From contig JAKSXM010000014.1 of the NCBI GenBank assembly GCA_022575985.1, positions 248,001-312,000 on the forward strand: a DNA stretch of 64,000 nucleotides, read 5' to 3'. The position numbers were made by a program, and so were the translations under genes. Every line of letters starts with the position of its first letter. Within the stretch, counting starts at the first letter, position 1. The notes beneath the pieces are model-generated. The model saw only the letters and a list, made by a program, of their open reading frames with translations. It ran no database searches and was not told the origin of the DNA. Below are positions 12,528-22,733 of this stretch, one piece after another. Source of the DNA: Anagrus nilaparvatae. Lineage: Eukaryota > Arthropoda > Insecta > Hymenoptera > Mymaridae.

Positions 12528-13322
12528 CTATATGGTCTCTAGATCAACTAATCTGCAATATTCTTCTGGAAGCAACGCTTTCCAGTTCGTCCACAAGCAT
12601 GATATTAAATATCCCTTCTCCAAAAGTTCCAATTTCTTCGTGAATATTTCATAACGGCAATCGAAACAATCTCTGACGAATTTGAACCTTGCAACCTTCG
12701 TTCCACATTTATGACAAGTGGTTTTGAACTTCTTTCTGGTGACAAAATGACCAATGACGTTCTTTCTGGGATTCCAGTATTCGTCATAAAATCCTCCTGG
12801 ATTTTCTTCCAAATAGCAAGATCCACAAGTTAGCCTTCTGTTTTCAAAGTCGAAGAGGAAACTTTCACTGGGACCGTAATAGCAACGATACCATTTCCAG
12901 TTCTTACTAATCATAATATCCTTCATCAGTGAACTAAGGTAGTATGTTCTAAGGAAATTACGTTTACCACCGAAATGATCTTCGAACAGTGGCACCAGGC
13001 TCATTGAACTGAGTGCCAGGTTATTTGATTCTCTCTCGTCCACATATTCTTCGAGTTTCCTTTTTATAACTCTGTATATACATCGGCCATGTGGATTTTG
13101 CAACACGATTTGAGCCAATGCCTGTAAGTAGTTGGTCGGCATGAATTGTTCATTTTTGTCGTGATCTTTCTTTACCCTTTGCAAGGTCCGTAGGAATGAT
13201 GTCTCGTTTACCTTTGTTCGATGCAGATGGAAGGGTTTTATATCTGACCTTATCTGCGAAGGAAATTCTACTTCTTTTTCTGCTACCAGAAGGGCATCGC
13301 GGATCATTTTTACCTTTTCCAT
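12528..13322 (-). CDS. CxxC protein, paralogue 1 (264 aa), unknown function
   Basis: Intact single-exon frame with an ATG start. Three cysteine pairs at C166/C169, C203/C206 (CHKCGT) and C219/C222 (RDCFDC) suggest one or two zinc-binding knuckles in the C-terminal half. The N-terminal half is Lys/Arg-rich and probably helical, and the central block SSMSLVPLFEDHFGG (105-119) is the best-conserved part relative to its paralogue. No signal peptide or membrane segment is visible. It lies 158 nt downstream of the glycoprotein-like gene on the same strand, and the two may share an origin as accessory genes of one viral or retroelement genome. I do not recognise the family. Confidence 0.7.
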   Translation of the reverse strand: MEKVKMIRDALLVAEKEVEFPSQIRSDIKPFHLHRTKVNETSFLRTLQRVKKDHDKNEQFMPTNYLQALAQIVLQNPHGRCIYRVIKRKLEEYVDERESNNLALSSMSLVPLFEDHFGGKRNFLRTYYLSSLMKDIMISKNWKWYRCYYGPSESFLFDFENRRLTCGSCYLEENPGGFYDEYWNPRKNVIGHFVTRKKFKTTCHKCGTKVARFKFVRDCFDCRYEIFTKKLELLEKGYLISCLWTNWKALLPEEYCRLVDLETI

Positions 13323-13480
13323 CTGTGTAGGTAGAAATTTTGTTAGTGTATATGAAATGTTCCTATGGCTAAACTCTTATTATCTAGATCACACAAGAAA
13401 ACCAACACCGTTTCTAAATTTACTTAATTATAACATGCTAAGACAAAGATTAGAACTTAAGTTTAGTTTAGACGCGTTAC

Positions 13481-14551
13481 TCAAAATTTAGCAATACCCA
13501 AAGAGTGATAACCCTCAGGATGGATGGGATTTTCTCTAGGAGCGGTAGGATCTTCTTTTGGAAAATTAGGATATATGTGGTTTTGAGGCAATGGTTGATT
13601 TAGGGGTTGCCTTTCTATGATCTCTAATTCTCTTTCTTCGGGCACTTCATTCCTCCTTAGTGTTAATAACATCTGAGTGATTGATGCGAAACAGGCTCCT
13701 AAAAGATGTATAGACCAGCCAAATATCGAGTGCAGGGTATAGCATCTTATTATCGCGTCTATGAACATTTTTAATAATTGAAGAATCATCAGTATGGCGA
13801 TAACGCCGGCACTGACGGTTCCAAAACTCATAAATCTGTGCCATAAACGCCTCCATGCACTTTCTGCTAGTTGTTCTATCTCCTCCTGATTGAATAAATT
13901 CAATAGGCTTCCTCCTTGGTTGACTGTAGATGTTCCAGTCATACCTCTTGCTAAAGAGTTCAATAGAGCTGGCTTTTTCAACGGGAAATTGATGTGATCC
14001 CGTAATTTTTGTAAATCGGATTCTGAGTAGATTCCGCTGTTCGCTAAATCAGATGGATCTTGATATGTCCAGGTTAATTCAGTGTTTGGGTTGATGATTG
14101 TAGGAGGTAGGGCTTCCGTTGGTTTAGGTGAAACCTTGTACCAAGAGGCTCCTACCTTGTAGTATGCTGGAATGAGCGAGTTACACGCTACTTGTGTACC
14201 GTATCTCAACAATATGTGCGTTCTTGGTGTCATGAACCAGGTCTCGTTATTTTTGAGAACCTGCAACTGGTTATAACACTCGTTACCGTGGGCAATGCGA
14301 ACCTCTACCACTAAACAACGTAATAAATAAATTACCTCCCCGCTTACAATCGCTGTGTAACCACTGCCTCGCATTAAATTGTTGGCAAACTGATCAGGGG
14401 ATTCAACGGCAAGGGCTAAACTATTTTTGATGGTTTCCCTCTCTAGGTTGCATCTTTGAGTAACTACGTTTAAATACAACTGGGTTATTTGTTTCTTAAT
14501 GTGACGCTCAACATAAACGAATTTAGAGTTAACGTAAAGGAACAGATCCAT
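13481..14551 (-). pseudogene. Endogenous chuvirus-like glycoprotein, C-terminal part
   Basis: The 356-residue frame has the look of the C-terminal half of the glycoprotein of chuviruses (Jingchuvirales), a family often captured in arthropod genomes and by BEL/Pao elements. Recognisable parts are the block GSGYTAIVSGEVIYLLRC (62-79), the Cys-containing ECYNQL (91-96), W.Y..PSDLA...GIYS (161-175), HINFP (186-190), a membrane segment about 242-268 and a second hydrophobic stretch about 272-297, then a Pro-rich tail. The N-terminal ectodomain is missing. The open frame runs upstream of the ATG to about 14705 through Ser-rich residues unlike a glycoprotein ectodomain, and no signal peptide is seen. 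This is a truncated copy. The assignment rests on remembered family pattern, not alignment. Confidence 0.7.
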
Positions 14552-14719
14552 ATTTTTAACGGTAGTGAACCTTCCGGTAAATGGTGTGCGGGTTCCTCTC
14601 GTTAGAGGAGTGTTAGAAGGGAGGTTAGATGCGGTCGGTGAGGAAGACGAGGATGTTCTCTTGATAGATTTTGATAAAGATTTTAATGATGAAGAGGGTT
14701 GATGAAGATTGATTTATTT

Positions 14720-15267
14720 ATTATATTTATTTATTTATTATAATTAATTGTTTATTTGTTATTATTGTTATTGTTATTGTTATTATTTTTAAATTATTTA
14801 TTGTTGTTATTATTATTTAAAAATAAATCCCACCGATTAGGGCGTCGGCTTGTCGTGCCGGTGGGCTTACCCAGGTTAATATGTGACTCATTGAATATTT
14901 TCAAAGGGACATAAATTGACCTGGCAACTAAGAGCGCCTAGAAAAATTACTTTTTGCCCGCCCGGGCGTGCAAAAAAAAAAGAAATTATAAAAATATTGT
15001 ATGTAAATTAATAATTTTATTTATATCAAAATGGATTCCATGAAGCAGCAAAAAAAAGTAAATAAAAATTATTTTACAATTATTGTTTTCAAGTCAATTA
15101 TTTTTTTTGGACCATGTGAAAATTTTTTTCAAGTCCTGAGTCATTTTAGACCAAAAAATCATCAAAATCGTCTCAATCGACTCAGAATTTCATGAAATGC
15201 CAAGAAAACACATTCTTTTTTTGGACAATCTCCAACCCAAGTTATTTCAACCTAGAAAAAACTTTAA
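14720..15267. other. Spacer with a GC-rich block
   Basis: TTATT-rich sequence, then a GC-richer block at about 14828-14970. The block contains a short inverted pair (CCCACCG ... CGGTGGG) and the palindromic GCCCGGGC. No coding frame is supported. It is upstream, in transcription sense, of the minus-strand trio, so promoter or element-end sequence may lie here. Confidence 0.35.
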
Positions 15268-15634
15268 AAAATTTAGTTTTAGGACCTTCGAATATTTTTG
15301 TTATAGAAACTTGGAATATTTTAGTTGTACGGACTTATGATCGAGAACTCGGAGCCTCTGAAAGTGTATAATGGAATAACCGGATCGCGCAGCGCCTGTG
15401 GGCGCTTTCGTTGTTCGGGGATTCCAAAATTCTTAAAGTAAACTTTAAAATATTTTTCTTGGAAAAAAATGAAATATTATGAACTTGGAAATCATTTTAA
15501 AATATTTCAACTTAGAAAAGACTTGAAAAAATTTAGATGTAGGACCTTGTAATATTTTTGTTATTGAAACTTGGAATATTTTAGTTGTACGGACTTATGA
15601 TCGAGAACTCGTAGCCTCTGAAAGTGTATAATTT
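15268..15634. repeat. Direct repeat pair of about 105 bp
   Basis: The string GAAACTTGGAATATTTTAG followed by TTGTACGGACTTATGATCGA and AGCCTCTGAAAGTGTATAAT occurs twice, about 15307-15371 and 15567-15633. Both copies have similar preceding 'TTAGGACCTT' phrases. It borders the first leader module. Confidence 0.8.
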
Positions 15635-15639
15635 TATCA

Positions 15640-16615
15640 GTTAACTAACTAGTCACTATTGATAAGGTGACTAGCTAAATGATTTATCAAGAATCCCAGG
15701 ACCCTTATTGCAAATTCAAAACGGATAGTGTTGATTGGTAGGCCTACTGGGGAAGACGCGCACGTAAGTAAAGGTTCTTTTATGAATTTATTTGTCATTT
15801 TTTAATATTAATTAAATATTTTACAGCAGCAGACATGGCTCCGGATGTCAAATTAAAACTGATATACCTAGGTATTGGTATTCGTTCGACGTCCAACTGT
15901 GTAACGTCCTAGTTCTTGGAGCCGGATGCAAATTTAAGGTTAAGTTGATTAATTTTTACATCAAAATTAATAACACTTAACTTTGTTACAGAAACACAGA
16001 TTTTTATGATAACAATAATAATATAATAATAATAATAATCAACTTTTTCTTTCAGTCTAAATCCTGATAACAATCACAACAATAAGAGCTTGTAAAAACA
16101 GCATTTATAAACGACGACGAATTTGTATAAAAGAAAAATTAGGAACGAATATTATTTAAACAAAAAATAACATCAAGGCCATAAAAAAGCTATAACCTAT
16201 ATTATATTGGCAGGCAGGTGCTGTATACAGGTATGACAAACGGTATTACAATATATTTATTTTTTTCACAACAGCAACAGCGGGTATATGCGTGAGTACG
16301 ATTCCAGTTTCTATATATTTTTTTCAACTTTCTAATCATGCATATTATTTTTAGAGCAGGCGAAATATTATAAAATTGGAGGAAAACAGGTTGACAATGA
16401 AACAAGCATGTGTAAAATCAATCCCCTCGTAAATAATCCCACGATCGCGGCGCTAAGTAGGACTGGCGCTTCCTTGTTAGAATCCTAGGGGTGTCCTACC
16501 GCACTTGCAAACCAAGGGTGCGTCATGGTGACTTGGTTTCTCCCTTCTCCCTGCGCGATAGTATGTTGTCCCCGATCCATGTTTTATTTTCAGGTTCCAA
16601 AGGGGGTCACTCGCA
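15640..16615 (+). repeat. Leader module A (direct repeat with module B)
   Basis: About 1 kb that reappears with high similarity at about 19342-20512. It looks like a multi-exon, mostly non-coding leader. GTAAGT follows GGAAGACGCGCAC, a TTTTACAG acceptor precedes CAGCAGACATGGCTCC, and further acceptors TTGTTACAG, TTTCTTTCAG and TTTATTTTCAG occur. The best-conserved block is 16446-16610. A short ATG frame (MAPDVKLK..., 25 codons) is not preserved in module B, which argues for non-coding use. It precedes the F-box gene. Confidence 0.7.
15649..15674. other. CTAGTCAC hairpin motif, module A
   Basis: Perfect 8 bp inverted pair CTAGTCAC / GTGACTAG with a 10 nt loop, at the start of leader module A. 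The same motif occurs at the start of module B. Confidence 0.8.
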
Positions 16616-17051
16616 CAGGCTTAGTGCGTGTGCGTTTGACCCCCCTTGGAAAAAACTTCAAGTTGAAAACTCAAAACTCATCCTTCATCGAGAGAACGTG
16701 AAAATAATATCGATTATGGAATACATAGATAGCTGATTGATTGCTGAAGAAGATTAGCCGAGCCGTAGACTAATTAACTTTGTTAATTTTTAAGTAAAAA
16801 ATTAGTGCAGAAAAGTAGTGCAGAAAAAAAAACTTTGTTAATTAAAACACAAAAAAAGACTATTATTAATTTCAAAAGTGCAGTTGACACGGACGTCTAC
16901 TCTATCGGTCGGGCTGCTGTAATCATTGTGTAATGTTTGTTTTTATAATTATTTATTGTTATTTGTTACGTACTAATGTTAAAATTCAATTGGTATTTTT
17001 CACAGGAGGCGGTAGTTGTGTCAGTGTTTGAGCGAGTTTAAACATACAGCT

Positions 17052-18263
17052 ATGGCTCATGGAGTAATGATTTTCAAGGACGAGATTAACTCCATCCTTA
17101 ACGATGACTGCATGATTAATATATTTAATTTGCTGGAGGCTTTCGAAAGAATTCTGTGCGAAAGAGTCTGCAGAAGATGGGAGCATTTATCCAGGAGATC
17201 TTGGTACACGGGAAATTCTCGTTTTCTCCAAATAAACCCATTCTATATATTGATAAGGCTAAGAGTCATACGGGGAGAAGATTTTTATAATCCCGGTGAG
17301 CTCTACCCTGGCGAATACGAAGAGTTGACGGATGTTGTATTGAAAATCGCTCAAAGACAATTTATTTATACAAAAAAATTGTGTATTGATTACCAAGAAT
17401 GGGAAAATGATATAGTAGACGGAAGACGAATTTTGTCTGAGCTGCCGAAATTTTGCGTTAAATTAGAGTCGATAAAAATTAAGGGTAGCGGAATGCGAAA
17501 CCAAGTTTGCGAAAGTTTATTCCATTCGCTCTTGATGCGAAACGACCACGTCAAAGAGTTGAGGTTGAAAGATTTTTGCCTCTCTCGGTATTCCATAACC
17601 GAAGCGGTGGTCGAGTCGGCTTAGCGATTGACGTCGATAAATTTTCAAGAAGTGGAAATCCACTCGACGACTCAACACGTTGTACAAAATTGGCTCAAGG
17701 CACTTAAAAATCTGCAAACAATGATTATGAGATATGATTCCGGTGGTTTAAACGAACACGCTTTGGAATGCATAGAGGCAAGCGGATTGTGCCTCTTGAA
17801 AGAACTAACTTTAATGAACAACGGTAGTTCAATAGCGATCGAGGATATACTGAATAGATTATTGGAGAAGCAAAAGAAACTATCCTTATTGGATATCAGA
17901 GCTTTGAGATTGGATCGCCGCTTCGCGACATCGGTTCCGAGAACCATTACGGATTTAAGATTCGTTAACACGGATCCCGAAGATCAGGATTCCATAATAA
18001 ATTTTGCCGAATCTCTCCGCTGGCTAGAAAAATTAAGATCACTCTTCGTTCAAGTGTACAAATTGAACAACGAGATTTATGAAATTATCGTAACGAATTC
18101 CAACGCAAATATAAACGTGCTAAGATTATACTATAATATCGTTGATTTTCCTGCAGATTTTACAGGCATTTTCGAACCTCCTTTGAAATTTATAAATATG
18201 CAAGAATACTCGATTACGAAATCTAGAGCAGATGTCCAGCGGGAGGAGCAGCAGCTCAACTAA
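17052..18263 (+). CDS. F-box protein with leucine-rich region, one in-frame TAG
   Basis: ATG at 17052 follows a TTTTTCACAG acceptor at about 17006. Residues about 15-50 form an F-box (ILNDDCMINIFNLLEAFER then CERVCRRWEHLS..SW), the part that binds Skp1 in SCF ubiquitin ligases. The rest has spaced Leu/Ile segments (KLESIKIKG, HVKELRLKDF, LLKELTLMN, KLSLLDIRALRL, LRSLFVQVY, INVLRLYY) typical of degenerate leucine-rich repeats that bind substrate. The frame is open from 17052 to 18263 except for TAG at 17622-17624 (context TAG C). Coding character continues in the same frame on both sides, so the stop is a point mutation, a read-through codon or a base error. If translated through, the product is about 403 residues. 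It sits just after leader module A. Confidence 0.7.
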
Positions 18264-18299
18264 ATAAATCTCGCAGTGAAAAAACAGTGAAAAAACAAA

Positions 18300-18317
18300 C
18301 AGTGAAACTGTGAAAAA

Positions 18318-18348
<31 letters not shown>

Positions 18349-18600
18349 GAAACGAAAGACGGCAATCGTACCGCACTTACTCGCTGATAGTGATAATAAT
18401 AAAATTTATATATTATTATTAAATATTGTGAAAATGTTTTTTGTAAATAGTGTAATTATAAGTGATCGAAGTGTGTGACGAACAAAATGCGAACGAGAAA
18501 ATTTATGAAAGAGAAGAGATTAAACGAATGAACGAATGAACGAATGAACGAATGATTGATTGATTGCGATAAGCATGAATGATGATGGATGAATGGTGGT
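18300..18600. repeat. Short tandem repeats: (TTAG)n and (AACGAATG)n
   Basis: A TTAG tetranucleotide run lies near 18320-18348, and AACGAATG units at about 18524-18555 are followed by TGAT repeats. They lie between the F-box gene and the next spliced gene; no gene is seen. Confidence 0.7.
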
Positions 18601-18670
18601 TCGTTAAGACCAGGCCTGGGCGTCCAAATCGCACGAACCGGGAAACGCTTGCGATTGCAAGTAGGCTAAC

Positions 18671-19387
18671 ATGGGTCTGGCATTATTTCCAAGTACTTTC
18701 TCAGCGACGACTCGACAGCGGGGACATTACAACAGAAGGAAGGTAACTAATCGAGCTTAAAAAAATTAGGAGACTTTTCTAAGTATAATAAAATTAAGTT
18801 AGGTGTAATTAATTATTATTAACAATAATTAATTTTTTTTTTTAACTAATTATTTTTTTTTCTTCAGGTTTTCAAAAGGATGCAAGATGCAGACGGAGCA
18901 GAAGATGCTGACGAAGCTGAATCAGCGAAAGACTTCGAGGATCGATTTTCGCAAGGTAGGTGGAAGATAAATATTCATAAATATTCACATACCAATATAC
19001 TTTATTTTCAGATGCAGTGCCAAAAAGCTGGGTACAACAAAATGACGAGCAGTTCCAGGCAGCGGAAGAAGACTTCAAGGATCCATTCGTTTCGAGGTAA
19101 GTGCAAAATAAATAAACAACATACTGATAGATTTTTTTTTCAGGTGCAGGGCCAAGCGGCAGAAGACATCACCCCTCGGTGGATTACCTAACGGTGCCAA
19201 AGAAGCCGATGGGGACAACGAGGGACAGACGGACGAGGGCAATACCCCACTTCTAGACATGTGGCCCTATCGAACAGCCGAGTCAGTCGAGACTATCGAT
19301 AGTTTTCTTATAAAACTAGAATCACGGTTCTTTCAGGTTGCACTAGTCACTGTTGGTAAGGTGACTAGTAGATTTAGTTATCGGTAA
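18671..19387 (+). CDS. Four-exon acidic protein gene, unknown family (162 aa)
   Basis: Exons 18671-18742, 18868-18955, 19012-19096 and 19144-19387. All three introns have GT-AG borders and phases agree (0, 1, 2), giving one frame of 162 codons plus TAA; such agreement is unlikely by chance. The N-terminus is basic, with a polar tail HYNRRK at the first junction. The middle is strongly acidic (DADGAEDADEAESAKDFEDR), and a later basic stretch CRAKRQK may be a nuclear signal. No domain is recognised. The last exon runs into the start of leader module B, so its final codons come from repeat sequence. The real transcript could instead splice into module B. Confidence 0.55.
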
Positions 19388-19404
19388 CTACTAGTCACGA
19401 TTGT
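19342..19404. other. Two CTAGTCAC hairpin motifs, module B
   Basis: ACTAGTCAC (19342-19350) pairs with GTGACTAGT (19361-19369), a perfect 9 bp stem. A second, imperfect version starts with CTAGTCAC at 19391. Both match the motif at the start of module A. Confidence 0.8.
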
Positions 19405-20512
19405 TAAAGCGACTAGCTAGCTGTAGCATGATTTGTCAAGAATCCCAGGACCCCCTTATTGCAAATTCAAAACAGATAGTGTTTCGTTAGGCCTACTGGG
19501 GAAGAGAAGTATCATTCGTCATGTAAGTAAAGGTTCGTTTATGATTTTATTTGTCATTTTTTAATATTAATTAAATATTTTACAGCAGCAGACATGGCTC
19601 CGGATTTCAAATTAAGACTAATACCCCTAGGTTAGGTATTGGTATTCGTTCGTCGTCCAACTGTGTTACGTCCTAGTTCGTGGAGCCGGAGGCAAAGTTA
19701 AGGTTTATAAATTGATTAATTTTTACATCAAAATTAATAATAACACTTAACTTTGTTACAGAAACACAGATTTTTATGATTGATTATAATAATAATAATA
19801 TAATAATAATAATAATTAACTTTTTCTTTCAGGCTAAATCCATCAATTATTGACGTTTCTTTAAGTGGTCAGAAATTTTCAGAGCAGATCGGAAAGGAAA
19901 AATTTTTTTTAAAAATAACAAAATATAAATAATAATCAATCAACCACAACAACTTATTGAGCTTGTAAAACAGCATTCATAAACGACGCATTTGTATAAA
20001 AAAAAATTACGAAAGATTAGAAAGATTATTTTAACAAAAAATAACATCAAGGCCATAAAAAAGCTATAACATATATTATTATATTGGCAGGCAGGTGCTG
20101 TATACAGGTATGACAAACGGTGTTACGATATATTTGTTTTTTTCATAATAACAACAGCGGGTATATGCGTGAGTACGATTCCAGTTTCTATATATTTTTT
20201 TTTAACTTTCTAATAATGCATATTATTTTTAGGGCAGGCGAAACATTATAAAATTGTAGAAATACAGACAGAAAACAACAGGTTGACAATGTGTAGTGAA
20301 ATAAGTAGATGTAAAATCAATCCCCTCGTAAATCATCCCACAATCGCGGCGTTAAGTAGGACTGGCGCTTCCTTGTTAGAATCCTAGGGGTGTCCTACCG
20401 CACTTGCAAACCAAGGGTGCGTCATGGTGACTTGGTTTCCCCCTTCCCCCTGCGCGATAGTATGTTGTCCCCGATCCATGTTTTATTTTTAGGTTCCAAA
20501 GGGGCTCACTAG
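19370..20512 (+). repeat. Leader module B (direct repeat with module A)
   Basis: Second copy of the leader module, with the same order of donor- and acceptor-like sites (GTAAGT after the GGCCTACTGGGGAAGA block; TTTTACAG before CAGCAGACATGGCTCC). It ends with the conserved block from GGACTGGCGCTTCC to the T-rich tract and AGGTTCCAAAGG. The ATG frame present in module A stops early here (MAPDFKLRLIPLG). After GGTTCCAAAGG the two modules diverge, and each joins a different gene. Confidence 0.7.
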
Positions 20513-20699
20513 CTGATTGCTGATGCTCGCTCGCGAAGAGACGATAAAAAAAAAATTTTTCACGATAAAAGTGAAAAAAAGTGAAAAAAAGTGCTGCGCG
20601 TAAAAAACGATAAATAAACGCTAACAAACACACAGTGCTAAAAAAAGCGAAGTGGTGCCAGAAAACTTTAAACTTTAAAGTTCAGGCTTGTTCGGAACA

Positions 20700-20965
20700 G
20701 TGGTGGGAGGTTTAGAGAAGAGTGGGGGTGCACGAAGAGTGGGGAACTGTATACGACTCTATAAAAGAGGAGGCCGGGCCGATAGCTCGTCACTACTTCA
20801 CTGCTGCCGTTCGAGTTCGTACGGATTCGGATGACGAAGACCGAGGAGAGGCAGAATCAGGCCAGGTGGATCGGCGAGGTGGATTGCAATACCTGGAGGA
20901 AAAGATTCTCCACTGTATCTGGGTTCACCACCAGGAGGCCCAGGAGGTGGTGAAGCTGTGTCAAG
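20700..20965 (+). other. Putative 5' exon of the five-exon gene
   Basis: GC-richer sequence ending CTGTGTCAAG|GTCCGA, followed by a 73 nt intron-like stretch with a T/A-rich tract and TTTTTCAG at 21038. One frame is open across it but has no ATG and does not join in phase to the main frame, so it is more likely leader. Confidence 0.35.
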
Positions 20966-21042
20966 GTCCGAGATCATTCTTCTCTTTTTTTTCAATGTTT
21001 GGCAAAAAAAAATAAAAAAAAAAATATACATTTTTCAGGAAA

Positions 21043-22697
21043 TGGACCGAAGAGCTGAATCAGCAACTGACGATAACATGGATACGTCTTTCGGACGAGT
21101 GGCCAATTGGGCTGACGTAGCCGTCGCGGAGGAAGAAACAGATAGCGTGGTGGTGGTCCTCGATTCACCTCTTGGGTATTTAAAAAATCCCATTGGGAAA
21201 TTTGAGATTCCCCTTGAGTTTTCAAGGCGCTCGAGGTCTACAAAAAATCGAAAGACGATCGAAAGCTTGGAATCTGCTCGATTTCGTCCTTACCATCAGC
21301 AGCAGCAGCAACAGCAGCAGCAACAGTGGTACGAATTTCCGATCGGAAGTTTCGGAGGCACGACGTTGGGCGGGCACGGTACCGTCTGGTATCTCTACCA
21401 AGTCGCCGAAGGAACCAACGTTGCTGGTGTAGCCGACGACTTTATGGAGTCGACCGTTGCAGCAGCCTTCCGAGATTTGCCTGGCCTCAGTCGATCGAGA
21501 ATGAGGCATCCAGGCGGATTTCGGTTCGGCGACAGAAACAACGCTGCTGTTTACGATTCGGATTGGCAGGTGTTTTCTAGAAGATGGCACGAAAGGATTG
21601 CAGAATTTCGTCTCGCAAGGCCGTTCATCCACTCTGGCTACTTGTATTCGGCTGTTCACGGCCAGCAGTCGGTAAATCCTGACGCATTTCAGCATTATGT
21701 TAAAAATGTATTTCAGATACAAGCAGATTCGGAGCACGTTGTTCTCGAACAATTGCATAGATCAACAACCCTCTTTCCGCGCGTCGGCGAGGGTTTCGTT
21801 TTGAGCCACGAGGCCATCCTGGGACTCGAGGACGCGCGCCAACCGGACTGTAAAGTCGATCTCTACGAGGATTGTTTTTGCCAGAAGCATGGTTCGGTTA
21901 AGTAAGCCATCCCACTCGCTCTTTTTTCTGATTTCTCAGTCGACTCTTGACTCTGATTGATTGATTGTTTTTTTCTCTTGATTCTTGAACCTCTTCGAGG
22001 CGATGATTTTTAATTTTAATTTTAATTTTAATTTTTGTTTTGCAGGCTCCGCTGGCCAGAGACGCCCAGGATGTGTACAATGATACAAGGTTACGGCTCC
22101 TTGAGCCACGCGATAAGAAAATCTCTCGACGGAACGCTAGGTGGCTACTGCGTGTGCGGTGGTTATTGGTGAGTAGTTTGTTGATTTATTTTCTCTTTCC
22201 ACGTTTTTTTCGAATTATTTTGATTCGTAGACGCTTCTAGAGTCTTCGAGATGACGATAATGTAATCTTCCATTTTACCAACTAATTAACTGTTTCAGGT
22301 ACACCGGTGGATTCCACTCGCTGCAGAGACTTCGGAAGGACGGCCTCTGCATGTCCCTCGATTATCCGGGAGTCGTCGAAGTCAGTTACCTCGGTTATCC
22401 TCTCAGGATAGAGATGCTGTGGGGTCACACCACAGCATCTATGTGACCAGTCTCATAGTGCGATCGAGGAGATGGTTCGGAGGTCGTTTTACGACGAAAG
22501 AGTAAGCACCGCCGCTGAATGGTTCATGAGAGAGGGCGCTATCGTCGTTCTGCCAGAATGGACAAGACTCGTAGAGACATCGCTTGGAACGGATCATCGT
22601 TTCATAAAAAATTATTTCGAGACCGGGGCCAAGTTCTCCACCGATAACTTTACGAAGCTGCACGACGCCGAAACCAAAATAGTTTCCTTTTTCAAGG

Positions 22698-22733
<36 letters not shown>

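Noticed and set aside
17507..17971. Frames overlapping the F-box gene on other frames and strand
   Set aside because: Shadows of the F-box frame, with no domain or splice support.
20722..21015. 97-residue frame before the five-exon gene
   Set aside because: No ATG, and its end does not join the main frame in phase at the apparent splice; kept only as possible leader.
21222..21758. 178-residue minus-strand frame with a Leu run
   Set aside because: Antisense of the coding exon; the Leu run is the complement of the CAG/CAA tract.
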